A DNA stretch of 64,000 bases from Cladocopium goreaui (GCA_947184155.2 CAMXCT020001394.1:62001-126000); one strand, 5' to 3'. Counted from the first letter of the stretch, positions 11,335 through 22,189 are shown. The notes: generated by a model not told the origin, from the sequence alone. Numbers and translations: made by a program.

Positions 11335-11438
11335 CAATATCAGCCATGTTATGAAATCTAAAGGGAACAATTGCCTCGAAACAGTGGTGCTGTGGCCCTT
11401 CCTGGCCGAAGAAAATAGACCATGGCCCGGCAGATTCC
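11335..11438 (-). CDS. Exon upstream of a family B element
   Basis: The acceptor is TTGTTTCAG|GGAATC. Reads ESAGPWSIFFGQEGPQHHC then FEAIVPFRFHNMADI. It ends at a GC donor (ATTG|GCTGATTGG) that overlaps the element terminus. A second open frame (RRQAVRLFQGICRAMVYF) extends upstream to 11567. Confidence 0.5.
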
Positions 11439-11823
11439 CTGAAACAACCTCACAGCCTGCCGGCGAATGCCGCTAATCAATGCTTTTTTGAGGTGTTTCT
11501 GTGTTTTGCCCACCAAAATTGCAAACCAATCAGCCACAAACTTTTCCCAAAGTTGAAGCCAACACAATCAACAACTCAATGTTGGGCTGTCCGGCTGTCC
11601 TAACCGTCCTAGGCAACTGCCTGGACACACCCTCCAATCAAACCGCCCAATGGTTTATTCATGGCAGTTGACACGTGAAGATTTGTTCCATGTTCGTTTC
11701 ATCACGCAGGTGACCATCAAGCAAAACAACTTCCGCAATGATCCCTGAACAAACCATTTAATCCAATATGGGACGAGCTCGTTCCGTCCAAGCCCAACTT
11801 AGAAAGGTTCCGGTGTGTACAAC

Positions 11824-11893
11824 CCAGCCAACGTCCCCAACCCAGTGCCCCAGCCAACTGTGACAGAGAGACGTCTCCAGGGTTCTTCGCAAC
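11824..11893 (-). CDS. Exon of unidentified protein
   Basis: The acceptor is GATTTCAG|GTTGCG and the donor GCTGG|GTTGTA. Reads VAKNPGDVSLSQLAGALGW then GRWL. The phase runs from 0 to 1. Confidence 0.65.
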
Positions 11894-12356
11894 CTGAAAT
11901 CACATGGTAAACAGAAGAGTTGACCAAAGGATAGGGGATATGTTCATGACTCATGACATGGAGCGTTTTTTCACCGGGTTTCAAGCGCCAAGCAGGGCCC
12001 CCCACCTTCATGTTCACCATTCTTCGGGGGAAAACTTACACCCATCTGAGAAGTACCTTGAACATCTTCACATTCCTAATCCATGGCTAGACTGAGATAC
12101 CCTGAAAAAACACACAGCTGGGATGGCAAACGATTGCCAAATAGAACTTGAACTACCCAATTCACAAGTCAGTTTACTCAGAATCCAGCAGTACTGCAAC
12201 CCCACAGGCCGCAAATCATTGCTGATATTGGGTGCTAGCCGCAAAAACATATCTCTTTACCCAGAGGTTCTTTTCCCCATCTCCAACCATGCAGTCCGAA
12301 CAATCAGATTTCTCTGCGGAGCTGTGGGACGATTTTCCCAGCTGGGTGCTCCCTAC

Positions 12357-12407
12357 ACGGCAACTTCCTGCTTCAAGGCACGGAGTTCCTGCTGCCGATG
12401 TAGCAAC
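12357..12407 (-). CDS. Short exon, helical
   Basis: The acceptor is TTTGGTCGCAG|GTTGC, with donor GCC|GTGTAGG or two bases later. Reads LLHRQQELRALKQEVA, likely coiled coil. A plus-strand frame (FSAELWDDFPSWVLPTRQ) overlaps and cannot be excluded. Confidence 0.5.
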
Positions 12408-13467
12408 CTGCGACCAAAGTGATGTGGTCAGTGAAGATTTGTGAAACGGATAGGATGGTAACCACCATCCAGAGATAGACAACTAATTCATCACTATCTT
12501 AGTAATCATTTACGTGTCTATCTTTCTGTTGGGGTGATACATACATATATAAATGTGCAAAATATAAATATATATATAAATATATATATATATATGTATG
12601 TATGTATGCATGTAGGTAGGTAGGTAGGTATGTATATGGATACACACACACACACAGATGTATATATATATATATTAATGCATAAACATGTATTTGGTGT
12701 ATTTCTTAAAACCTTAGTAGCTCCAGCACGCAGCACGCGCAACGTACCGTTGCAACAAGCTGTTTCGCAACGCAAGGGTTTTTGGTATGATCAACACATA
12801 TGGATGCATTTACTTGAAGCTTAAAAAAGCATCAGCTAAGGTTCTAAGCTTTGGGGGAGCCCAAAAGTATACATGTTGCCGGATGCTTTTTTCACACTCA
12901 AGTAAATGCATTTCTCTGGGGGCCTGTGCAAGAGACAAGGCCTTTTTCACTCCTCCACATTTCGCCGAGTGGAAGCTCAGCTTTCCTACAAACATACTTG
13001 TTGCTGCCACATATCTAGGGTTTTTACTTTATCCAAAGTCCTTAAAGGGCTTACTTGATCTTAGCTAATATGCCACTGCATTTTTGATTCACCAAAAAAA
13101 GCATCGACATGCCTTTCACTCAAAAAAAAACATATGACGTATTTCTGTCCATGAAAAATGCATTGGCATAAGTTGCAGCACGTAAGTTGCAGCACGTGAG
13201 TGCCGAGTGCTCGCAACGCGAGTGCCCGAGCAACTAAGCTTAAAACCAATTTCATTGGTATCATCTACCGAATGTTCGCCCTCCCTTGAGTCCACCATGT
13301 GTTTGACAAAATTCATTTGTTTGTGCTTCATGGTTCAAGTCCTCTATGTTCATTCGACAGAGCCCGACTTTTCCAGTAAAATCACGCAAAATCAAATCAA
13401 AACCATGAGAATCGCCCAAGAAAAACAATTCCACATCTGTACTTATCTTACTTTGCTGCTTTGCCAC

Positions 13468-13583
13468 CCCGCCATTTTTTCCACGGAATCCTCGTTCCGG
13501 TCTCGTTCCGGTCGCAGGTGACGAATCGCGATGGGTCCCCGCGCTCGGTTCGAAGGACCTCCACTTCGTCAGCTTCGTTGAGC
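13468..13583 (-). CDS. Exon of unidentified protein
   Basis: The acceptor is TCTCCAAG|GCTC and the donor GCGGG|GTGGCA. Reads LNEADEVEVLRTERGDPSRF then VTCDRNETGTRIPWKKW. A charged, clearly protein-like frame. Confidence 0.65.
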
Positions 13584-13599
13584 CTTGGAGAATCACAAA

Positions 13600-14861
13600 T
13601 GGTTACGAGGTGGTGCCCTCCTGTTATGCCAAAGCTATGCCATAGCTAAGTTGGTTTGTCTACCAACTTGCCAAACATCACCTTGTAGCCATAGGATTTG
13701 GTTGGCATTTCTTTGTTTGTACAAACCAAATGTCATTGGTAAGGGATAATTGTGATCATTACATGTACACTTAATAATCATTTGTTATTGGGCTTTTATG
13801 GTACTAACCGGTTTCATGGGAGTATAACGGAGTATAGTTTAAAGTTTTAAAACATGGTTTCCTGAAAAATCTCCCATTTAGTCCGCTGATGCTCCCAGCG
13901 GACTAAGCCTCCATAGCTGGTTCGGGGATACCGAAGGGTCACCCAACTATCATCTCAGCAGCCCTCGGAAACAACAAGAGCCATCTGTGAGCTTGTCTAA
14001 CCACGACATGGCAGCCCGCAGAGAGATAGAACAGGTGGAAACATCATGGGCGGTTCACTATGGGAAAAAAAACTATTCACATTCCTAGAAGTTCTATCTG
14101 AACTTGCTTTTTTGCAACCTTTGACTATATCTCACATAAAACATTCTGCCTGTCAGCCACACGGCATCCACTAAGGAGCCAACTCCATTCCCTCCTCCTG
14201 GCACTTCTGCAGGTCCAAAATTCTCACAAAAGGATCAAGATTTCACCAACAATGGGGCCAATAATGGCATTTCCGCTGGTAATGTCCGAATGTGTCCGCG
14301 TTTTTGGTGGTAAACAAATCATGTCAAAACCATTTTTTTAGCCACTATAAATGATCGTGACATCAGCATTGAATAAGTAATTGTTCTGGATACTCTACAG
14401 TTTGTCACTCAGCTGCGATCAGACTACTTGATGGTTGCCCCAATCCTAACCATTCCACTGACGTCGCCGGCAAGTTGTTATCATCCGCACTTTGGGCGTT
14501 TTTCAGACGCAAAAAAAACATGTCTTGGTGTTGTTTAGTTGTCTGAACATGAGGCATGCATCCCTAAAACCCACTGCTTTAGCATATGATTGTCCTTAAA
14601 ACTGCCACTAGTGCCATGGTCAAGTTGTCAAAACATGGTATACGGCTAACGATTATCCATCCCACAATGGGAATCGTTACAACGGAAATGATATTGGCAA
14701 TATACATCCTGACTCATGGATTGATGACCATTCCCAATATCATTGCCAATCTTAGCTGGTGAACGTAGATATTCCCATTGATACCAAAAGACTAGCTAAG
14801 ATTAGTTTGTATCCATCTAAGATTTACCTAGATATGGTATAATCCAACTTTTCATCCTGGC
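13600..14861. other. No gene recognised
   Basis: AT-rich spacer. TACCATGCC-like remnants near 13600-13670 hint at a decayed family A copy, but nothing can be bounded. Confidence 0.4.
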
Positions 14862-14992
14862 TCGTTGGGTGTATCCCAGCACCAGCTGAAGCGGCTGCCC
14901 CCGCCACCAGCACCACTTTTTCCCCGGTGAAAACGCATCCGTGCGATGATTTTAGGCGGCCCCTGGGCCGGGAGATCCCCGATGCCAACTGA
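14862..14992 (-). CDS. Exon of unidentified protein
   Basis: The acceptor is TGCTGTAG|TCAG. The favoured frame reads VGIGDLPAQGPPKIIARMRF and later SRFSWCWDTPNEPG. A second frame (GEKVVLVAGAAASAGAGIHP) is also open, and the donor is unclear. Confidence 0.5.
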
Positions 14993-15562
14993 CTACAGCA
15001 CAATGAACCAAGGGTAATGGGTAGGTTATGTGCTCCCAAAATGGTTCTTGTAATCTACGTACTCAGAAATTGGAAACCCACCCATCTTTACCAAACTCGG
15101 GATTTAGCAAGTCCTGGGTTAACATTATGGAAACTATTGGGATTTACACATCGCCATGAACTCCATGTGCTGAGATTTACAGCGGGATAACCTCAGCAGC
15201 TTGCATCCTGGGTTTAAGGTATGAGACGCTGGGACGATGGTGAACTTAAACATATAGATATCCACGGCAGGTGGCTGACTCGTGATCCCTGAAAGGATTT
15301 GAAGTTTCCAACTGCCCCAACAGAATTCCAGCTTCCAAAAAAGTTCTTTTCAGGAGTGGCTATGTTCATGGTCAAGTCAAACAACCTGCAAGAGATGCAT
15401 TATGATGTATTCACATGTATTTTAGTGTCTATACGTGTGTATATATATTAATATATGGTATACATATAGTTGTATATACAGTTTGTTTGTGTGCATGGTG
15501 TGGCTATATATGTATATCTATATCTATATAAAACCAAAACTGTGTAGCAAAAAACAATGTAC

Positions 15563-15652
15563 CCATTCCTGCCTTGCGAGGGCCGTGAAGTGTTGGTCCT
15601 CGGCAGTGCCAGCAGCCCACGGATTAACCCAGGCAAACCCAACAAACCATCT
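15563..15652 (-). CDS. Exon downstream of a family B element
   Basis: Exactly 30 codons from AAGTAG|AGATGG to GAATGG|GTACAT. Reads RWFVGFAWVNPWAAGTAEDQ then HFTALARQEW. It lies 29 bases beyond the end of the element at 15682-15783. Confidence 0.65.
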
Positions 15653-15681
15653 CTACTTGGAATATATTCATGATTTCATGA

Positions 15682-15783
15682 CTGGTTGGTGGTATACCTA
15701 CCCCTCTGACAAATATGAAAGTCAGTTGGGATGATTATTCGAAATATACGGAAACATCAAAAATGTTCCAAACCACCAACCAG
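15682..15783. mobile_element. Family B element within an intron
   Basis: Ends CTGGTTGGTGGTATACC and CAAACCACCAACCAG. On the minus strand its first bases supply the donor CTG|GTTGG. Confidence 0.75.
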
Positions 15784-15807
15784 ATGATGGGAGATGATTT
15801 GAGACAA
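15781..15807 (-). CDS. Possible 27-base micro-exon
   Basis: TAG|TTGTCTC to ATCTG|GTTGG gives LSQIISHHL, phase 0 at both ends. This matches the phase of the exon at 15563-15652. It is too short to be sure. Confidence 0.35.
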
Positions 15808-16039
15808 CTATTTTTTCTAGATATTGGAGATAACCAATTTTTTGGGTGATGATTTGAAAGAAGAACATGTTTGATTGTTGGTTAATTACTGGGAAAGGTT
15901 TACGATTGGGTTTATGGGGAAGCGGTCCGGTTTCGGAATCTATTCCTGGAGGGACACGTGAAGATATACAGAACCTACAGAACCAGTTTGAACATCACGG
16001 GTTCCTGGTTCTCAACTCAACTCCGGATCAATAACCGTA

Positions 16040-16140
16040 ACCCCCTGGGCTGTCGCTTGGGGTATGAGCCCTCAAGCTCCGAAGCTCTGATGGTATGGTT
16101 TTGGAGCACGATTCTTGGGGCCGCAGTTGCAGCTATTTGT
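16040..16140 (-). CDS. Possible exon, strand uncertain
   Basis: Minus frame reads IAATAAPRIVLQNHTIRASE then LEGSYPKRQP. A plus frame (ALMVWFWSTILGAAVAAICY) looks like a membrane helix. Neither has firm borders. Confidence 0.3.
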
Positions 16141-16266
16141 TATGGTGGGTCAATATGGGTTGATGATGGTTAATGTAACCATAGTAAAAATTAGGTTTGG
16201 GTCAATGCAACCATAGAAAAAAAACTTTATATATCCATTTCTATCCCAGCTTATGGAAATTCTTAC

Positions 16267-16381
16267 CATGGTCCCCGTTGATAACCCGAAAAACTGCACC
16301 CTGGGTCATACCCGACGAGCCGACGAGCCGACGAGCCACAAGGGTGTCATAACTTTCGGTGTGGCAGTCAATGACTTCAAC
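16267..16381 (-). CDS. Exon of unidentified protein
   Basis: One of the best-supported exons. The acceptor is GTGCCCCCTCAG|GTTG and the donor CATG|GTAAGA. Reads VEVIDCHTESYDTLVARRLV then GSSGMTQGAVFRVINGDH. It contains a triplicated CTCGTCGG unit. Phase 0 to 1. Confidence 0.75.
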
Positions 16382-16719
16382 CTGAGGGGGCACAGATTCG
16401 ATTCCACCGACACAACTGCGAGATGGTGCCCCAGTTTGTTGGCCAGGTATTTTTTTAATAACTCCAATAACTATATATATATAACTATCTACATATATAT
16501 ATATATATCTATACGTATACATATGTATATATATATGCAAACTATAGTGGTGGAACAGCAAACCAACTGGAGGGCATGACCTTGGAATTGTCTAGGGATT
16601 TTTCCTCTTTCGCTGGATCCAAATTGTTTGAACTGGTTAAAGAAAGCTTTGACTTGTAAGTTGTCATTGTTGTAGCTAAATCGATCATTCATAGCTATAT
16701 CACCATCAATAACCATATA

Positions 16720-17105
16720 TTGATGATTGCGCTGCTTTTATCTCTATGTTTGTTTGGCAATCATTCTGTTTCGTGTAAAAACATCGACCAAACAGATGTG
16801 TTTTGCCATATATTGTATATATATATATATATATGTTCCCGATCAATATGTTTTTTCTATAAAATCGATGTTTTTTCCCTATCAAATAGATGTTTTGGAC
16901 CTATTTTCCCATCAATATATGTGTTGTTTTAATGTGTTTTTCTATAAAATCGATGTTTTTTCCCTATCAAATAGATGTTTTGGACCTATTTTCCCATCAA
17001 TATATGTGTTGTTTTAATGTTGTTTTCTATAAAAACGATGTTTCTTCCCTATCAAGTAGATGTTTTGGACCTATTTTCCCATATGTTTCCTATGTTTCTT
17101 CGGTA
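16720..17105. repeat. Imperfect tandem repeat, about 100 bases
   Basis: The segment TTTTTCCCTATCAAATAGATG ... CATCAATATATGTG (abbreviated) recurs at about 16870, 16960 and 17040. Frames through it are repeat shadows. Confidence 0.75.
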
Positions 17106-17150
17106 AATCTAGCCTTTTCTCCCCAACGGGGCAAGCCACGAGTTCACCAC

Positions 17151-17221
17151 CTCTGGCAGCGGCGAGGGTGCCAGGTTTGGGCTGCGTCCAGCTGGAGCTG
17201 CGGTTGGGACAATAAGGCGTC
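17151..17221 (-). CDS. Exon of unidentified protein
   Basis: The acceptor is TTTTCCTCTCAG|GACG and the donor CCAGAG|GTGGTG. Reads DALLSQPQLQLDAAQTWHP then RRCQ. 71 bases, phase 0 to 2. A second frame (PTAAPAGRSPNLAPSPLPE) is open but less likely. Confidence 0.6.
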
Positions 17222-17525
17222 CTGAGAGGAAAATGATGATTTTTCCCTCCAAAAATGAGGGAACTTTGGGACATATGTATACATATATATATACATTGTG
17301 ACATAGGTATAAAAGCAACAACTCTAAGGGGGCAGAATTGAAATATACCACCCCGCCCCACACACAAGAGAAAAAAAACATAGTAAACTTAGTAAACTGC
17401 CTATAAAAACATGCCAAGCTTCACCACTTCTGCATCTTTTGAAGGGTCTACAAATCTCTTCCCATCATTCTCAAATACCACAAAGAAAACAATGACTTAG
17501 TATTGGAATGTATTGGATATGGTCA

Positions 17526-17615
17526 CTTCGCGGCCTCGATATCTGGTATATTGATCTCGCAGGGCATGCGATTCTTTTGTGTGTTCAGACGGCCCCGGAA
17601 AAATCGCCAATCCAA
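17526..17615 (-). CDS. Exon of unidentified protein
   Basis: The acceptor is CAACCATAG|TTGG. Reads LDWRFFRGRLNTQKNRMPCE then INIPDIEAAK and meets TGA at 17523. This is either a C-terminus or a non-GT donor just before. Confidence 0.6.
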
Positions 17616-18154
17616 CTATGGTTGTGTTCCAAACCTGCCTGGGGAAGAAATGGTGTGGACCAATATGGTGATATATCCGTTGCCAAATGAACATATGGAA
17701 CATGGCCATGTTTTTCACGGCAAATCATTGAAAATTACACAGAAAGCAAGGTCTATTTTGTCCTTAAAAAATACTGCAAATCAACAATTTCTATGGCAAT
17801 TTTGAAAAGGAACATGATGATAAACAATGGCCCTGAAAATCCTGAAAATTGGCCGTCCATTCGCCCAAATTCGGGGTGTTGAATAACCCCATCCCCCCAT
17901 AACACCCTGTAAGCCCTAGGTGGTTCCAAATATGTGAAAACAATGTGAACACCACCATTGTTTCTGGGGAAGCTGCAACATGTTTGAATATTAGGGAGGA
18001 GGGGTTATTGCAAAGTCTAATGGACGGGATTTAAAAAAAAAAAACTGTTCAAAATTCCTTTGCAATTGAAATCGCATAACCCACGCTGAAGTCAAAAAAT
18101 CGGATCGTAGGTCATAGGTCTTAAAATCTCAAAAACTAAAATACGTTCTTTGAG

Positions 18155-18374
18155 TGATCCCCATCCTGACACATTATTCTGACATAGTTTCTGACACACC
18201 ATCTGGAAGTCATGGTTTCTGGCATATACTCTGACATTCTTTCTGGCATCAATTCTGACATATCTTCTGGCATACTTACACTCATATTCATTTTTTCTGG
18301 CATTCTATCTGGCATATTCTTGGAGGCGGGACAGCTAACATAAAATCTAACAACCCGCACCTGACAGGTGGGGA
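18155..18374. repeat. TCTGGCATAT array with boundary motifs (family E)
   Basis: Begins GAGTGATCCCCATCCTGACA and ends AAATCTAACAACCCGCACC then a GGTGGGGAA motif. In between are decayed TCTGACAT/TCTGGCAT units. The same boundaries flank the array at 24290-25652. Confidence 0.75.
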
Positions 18375-18426
18375 AATATAGATTCAACACTCGATCAGCG
18401 TTTCAAGCGTGGTATGTAAGACACAC

Positions 18427-18482
18427 GGTTTTCCTCTGCATCACCCGGATCCACAAAAATGTGACCGGAATTAGCAAAGTGA
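18427..18482 (-). CDS. Exon of unidentified protein
   Basis: CTTGCCAG|TCAC to AACC|GTGTGT. Reads HFANSGHIFVDPGDAEEN. Other frames are open but less protein-like. Confidence 0.5.
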
Positions 18483-18602
18483 CTGGCAAGCGGGGTATGT
18501 CTCAATACCATAAGTTTCTTTTGGGGCATATAGTCATAGCAAAAAAAAACATTAACCAAGTAAGCTGGTAACCAACGCTGGCGGCAACATCTAAGTACTC
18601 AC

Positions 18603-18724
18603 TGGGTTCTACATCCTTATAATGTTTCCATGATCTTTCCATTAAATCATCCCGGCAGCGCTCCTTGCATTTCCTGCGGTGGAAAGTATAGAGAGTCGTA
18701 GTCCACTTGCAGCTCTTGGTTTTC
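18603..18724 (-). CDS. Exon of unidentified protein
   Basis: The acceptor is CTTTCAG|GAAAAC and the donor CCCA|GTGAGT (near-consensus). Reads KTKSCKWTTTLYTFHRRKCK then ERCRDDLMERSWKHYKDVEP. An alternative frame, ENQELQVDYDSLYFPPQEMQ, closes earlier. Confidence 0.6.
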
Positions 18725-18869
18725 CTGAAAGTTTTTGGGGCCTTCAATGGAAAAGCCCAAAACCATCACCAAGCTGTTCCTCCCCCAAAGAAAGCAAATG
18801 ATTTTGGGGCAGTTAAAAAACATGCCTAAAAATAATCGTAAAAGTAAAGAATTGCCATCTGAAACAAAG

Positions 18870-18945
18870 TCCGTGGCACAGTGGACTGGATTCTTGAAAT
18901 ACCCCCGTTTGATTTGTGGATGTCTGGGATGCACATCCACGGTTT
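18870..18945 (-). CDS. Possible exon
   Basis: Reads VDVHPRHPQIKRGYFKNPVH. The borders were not resolved. Confidence 0.35.
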
Positions 18946-19083
18946 AATAATCCTTAAACAGCTACAAATGGTGATTTAATGGTGATTTATAATGTTAATG
19001 GTGGTTTATAATGTTTTATAGTGTTTATAGTGTTTTAAATCATATATAATAGTGATTTAATGATTAATGATGGTTAATAATGA

Positions 19084-19186
19084 CTGGTTGGTGGTATACC
19101 TACCTCTCTGAAAAATATTAAAGTCAGTTGGGATGATGACATTCCCAATATATGGAAAAATCAGAATGTTCCAAACCACCACCCAG
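19084..19186. mobile_element. Family B element
   Basis: Ends CTGGTTGGTGGTATACC and CAAACCACCACCCAG, with CCCAATATATGG inside. Confidence 0.75.
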
Positions 19187-19378
19187 ATGATGTATCAACT
19201 TAGTTAAAGGAGTCATTTCATCCCATATGTCAAACTTTTCAGGACCATGAAGCAGGAGTTATGTCATCACATTTATCATACTTTTCAAACTGTTAGCTGG
19301 GCCAAAAATGTAATAAGTCAACCCTTTAATCCTTTACTAATAAACCCCAAACGGCTGTTTGATTGGGAAGGTACTATT

Positions 19379-19488
19379 TACCCTCTGGTTATGTCAAAAT
19401 AGCTATTGAACATGGCCATTGAAATAGTGAGTCTTCCCATTGAAAATGGTGATTTTCCATAGTTTTTTGTATGTTTACCAAAAGGTTT
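19379..19488. mobile_element. Family A element
   Basis: Left end TACCCTCTGGTTATG is intact and the right end is altered to TTTACCAAAAGGTT. The interior is typical. Confidence 0.7.
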
Positions 19489-19514
19489 TTTAAAAAAAAG
19501 TATCAAATCATGAC

Positions 19515-19599
19515 TCTCCTTATCTCCGGTTGGCGCCTCGCTCGAACTGTCATCCGACGAGTCGTCACTGTTCCGCGGCCAACAGCAACACCTACATTG
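19515..19599 (-). CDS. Exon, acidic serine-rich (disordered)
   Basis: The acceptor is AGCTTTAG|CAATG. Reads QCRCCCWPRNSDDSSDDSSS then EAPTGDKES. A DDSSDDSS-type stretch suggests a flexible, possibly phosphorylated linker. The donor is unclear. Confidence 0.55.
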
Positions 19600-19687
19600 C
19601 TAAAGCTAGCGCGGGACATCTATGAACTCCTTGGTGTGGCAAATATCTACAGTGTTAAGGGATTATTGCAACTAGGGTGTAACCATA

Positions 19688-19785
19688 ACCCATAGGATCC
19701 ATGGTGCTGCTATATATGGTAACATGGATCCCATCAATATACCCCAAATGTTAGCATATATATACCATACATGGATCCTATGGGT
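19688..19785. mobile_element. Family C palindromic element
   Basis: Ends ACCCATAGGATCCATGG and its inverse, 98 bases. Relatives at 26513-26605 and 48852-48942. Confidence 0.75.
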
Positions 19786-19789
19786 AATG

Positions 19790-20394
19790 AAATATGTAAC
19801 TAATGTTTGGGGATTACGGCAACTACAGTGCAACCATAAGGAAACTAATGTTTGGGGATTGTTGTAACTACATGTATATAACTACAGTATAACTTAACCA
19901 TAATGTCTGAAATATACTGAAATATGATGTTAAATATGTTATGCCTTATTACCAACTGACTTTAGGCATTACAACCTCCAGGCACTACGAGTTGAAACCG
20001 AAACCGGGCTCCTTGTTGGGACTAACGTATTGAACTCCATAATTCGGATACGAAGCGGTATGACGAGTATAATGTGAAGATTAATGAACCAGACCCACCA
20101 AATCGCTAATAAGGGTGGTACCAAATTTACTAGGAATCTATCCCTATGTTGGGGTATAGCAAATACTCAAAAGAATTTATTTATCCGGGGCTGGCATTAC
20201 AGATTGAATGGAGGAATGCAAAAGAACATGTTATTGAAAGCAAATAACTCACGGTTTCCTATATCTTAGCAACTCATCAAATGTGACTTTGTTTACAGTG
20301 AACTTCCGCAGAACATGTCTGTCAACCCGGTATTTGGATGGGTCAAGAGTCATACTCAAGGTGAGAAACCTATGACTGCCTGGCTAGTGGCAAC
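19790..20394. other. No gene recognised
   Basis: AT-rich spacer containing a short duplication of GGAAACTAATGTTTGGGGAT-like sequence at 19801-19865. Confidence 0.45.
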
Positions 20395-20540
20395 TGGGAT
20401 CCCCCTGGTGAGACCCAACATCTTCAAGACGACGAAGCAAAACAATCAACCTTTCAACATGTAGAGCTTCAATCACTTCACGGCTGAAAGGTTTACATTC
20501 ATTTTGGGACTCTCTGGTACACCATGACCTGGTACGCGAA
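20395..20540 (-). CDS. Exon of unidentified protein
   Basis: The acceptor is CTTATCCCCCACAG|TTCG and the donor CCCA|GTTGCC. Reads ESQNECKPFSREVIEALHVE then RLIVLLRRLEDVGSHQ. Probably helical. Confidence 0.6.
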
Positions 20541-20566
20541 CTGTGGGGGATAAGGGTTGAACCTAC

Positions 20567-20687
20567 CACTCCTCCAGTCCAGCTGCATCCAGTCCTCGTG
20601 CCTCATAGTCACCGATGCAGCAAGGCACCAAAGGGGTGGCGATGAGGCGATCTCACTGGTCCGGTTTAAGAACGAACCCTGATTTTT
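20567..20687 (-). CDS. Probable exon
   Basis: The acceptor is CGTGTTTCAG|AAAAA and the donor AGTG|GTAGGT. Reads SEIASSPPLWCLAASVTMRH then EDWMQLDWRS. Only 26 bases separate it from the next exon, so the two border sets cannot both be right unless that intron is extremely short. Confidence 0.45.
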
Positions 20688-21092
20688 CTGAAACACGGCA
20701 ATTACTGGAAAACCGTAATTTTCTTAAAGTAAATCAGCAAAGAAATGGATAAGAATGGGCGATTCTCCATTGCGCAAATAACACAAAATCCTTGATTCCA
20801 AGAGTGATAAGCTGCAGTGCAGTAAACATAGCTGTAGCCTTGCATAGAGCGCCTGCAATGTTGCAACTGCCCTTGTCATTCTCCGTACAACAGCACTGGA
20901 AGCTCAATCCGAATTCAGCAGTTTTCAAATGTGTCCATCAATCCAATCTGATTGCAGCTGACCTGTGTTCTTGTTTTTTTTGAGCCAGTTCAGATGAGGC
21001 GGGTGGACTCTTGCTGGGATAATCCCTTCACCCGAAAAAAACGAAAAAAAGGGTTCCATTCCATCAACAAAAATGAAATCTACCAACCTTTT

Positions 21093-21210
21093 CTGGTTGG
21101 TGGTTTCAATCCCTCTGCAAAATCTTAGTCAGTTGGGATGATTGTTGGGATGATTAGATGATTATTCCCAATATATGGAAAAATAAAAAAGGTTCCAAAA
21201 CACCAACCAG
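21093..21210. mobile_element. Family B element
   Basis: Ends CTGGTTGGTGGTTTCA and AAAACACCAACCAG. It carries an internal duplication of GTTGGGATGATT. Confidence 0.75.
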
Positions 21211-21247
21211 TTTGAAAATCATTTTAGCAGGATTTTCTCTATACTAA
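21211..21247 (-). CDS. Possible short exon flush with family B
   Basis: GGCTTAG|TATAG to AAACTG|GTTGG gives YRENPAKMIFKL, ending exactly at the element terminus. Weak because it is short and AT-rich. Confidence 0.25.
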
Positions 21248-21596
21248 GCCTGCTAAGCGTCCTTTATCAAATGTGAGGCTGCAGTGAAGCCCAAACAAAT
21301 CACCCTGAGAAGGTTCCATTCTTTTCCATATCCCGATGCAATCATATCGCCATTGTACCTACTATTCTTTCGATTCACCTCACATGGATATGGACAACCC
21401 GACAACCCATAATTTTCCGAGGAAATCATCCATGAATGGTGAATTCTCCATAGTGTAGGAAAAACAATAATCAACAACCGATTTGGGAACGGTTTATACC
21501 ACCTATCTATGGTGATTTGGGGGATGGTTAATCATTGTTTTACCCACATGATCTACATTTCATCCACTGCCTTACCCGCACTTCGGTTTCCCTCAC

Positions 21597-21709
21597 GCGA
21601 AACCAGGAGCAGGGATCAACAGGCCAGCCGGCACCGTCTCGGAGGAGTTGTACTTGGCACCTGGTGTGAGGATACCGACGGTGACCCAGGTGACTTTTAT
21701 GGATTGGTC
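21597..21709 (-). CDS. Exon of unidentified protein
   Basis: The acceptor is AACCATTCCAG|GACC and the donor TTTCGC|GTGAGG. Reads DQSIKVTWVTVGILTPGAKY then NSSETVPAGLLIPAPGF. It looks like beta-strand-rich sequence. 113 bases, phase 0 to 2. Confidence 0.7.
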
Positions 21710-21901
21710 CTGGAATGGTTTTCTGCGAGCGGAAAGGGAAACCATGTGTCTCTCCCTCCATAAAATCAAATATAGCTTTCTGAATACATTTGAAAAAAAT
21801 ATTTTGATATTGAAGCATCCAGATTTGGAAAGCGTATGAAAGCGTAGTTCGGTGGATTGATTGAGGTAGAGACCATGATAGAAATCATGAACTGACCGAA
21901 C

Positions 21902-21964
21902 CAATCATTGGGGACCGCTGATCTTCTTGATGCCAATTCCTCGAGACCGACAAAACAATCAGCT
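21902..21964 (-). CDS. Exon downstream of a family B element
   Basis: CCACTACCAG|AGCTG to GATTG|GTTCGG. Reads LIVLSVSRNWHQEDQRSPMI. It joins in frame to the exon at 22106-22169 when the element between them is removed. Confidence 0.65.
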
Positions 21965-21990
21965 CTGGTAGTGGGTCGAGGGATAATTAT

Positions 21991-22108
21991 CTGGTTAGTG
22001 GTGCAATAACCACCTTGAAAAATATGAGTTCGTCAATGGGAAGGATGACATCCCATATTATCACATACATGCAATGGAAAATAAAGCATGTTTGAAACCA
22101 CCAACCAG
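21991..22108. mobile_element. Family B element acting as an intron
   Basis: Ends CTGGTTAGTGGTGCAA and GAAACCACCAACCAG. The minus-strand terminus gives the donor ACTG|GTTGG. The acceptor is 27 bases beyond the other end. Confidence 0.75.
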
Positions 22109-22169
22109 TTATTAAATGATGAGCCAGCTTGAAATGGATATCTGATATCACTGAAGATCTAACTGTGAA
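22106..22169 (-). CDS. Exon flush with a family B element
   Basis: GATCCAG|TTCAC to AACTG|GTTGG, phase 0 to 1. Reads FTVRSSVISDIHFKLAHHLI. The frame also stays open further upstream, so the 5-prime border may lie higher. Confidence 0.55.
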
Positions 22170-22189
22170 CTGGATCATCCCAATGCAAC

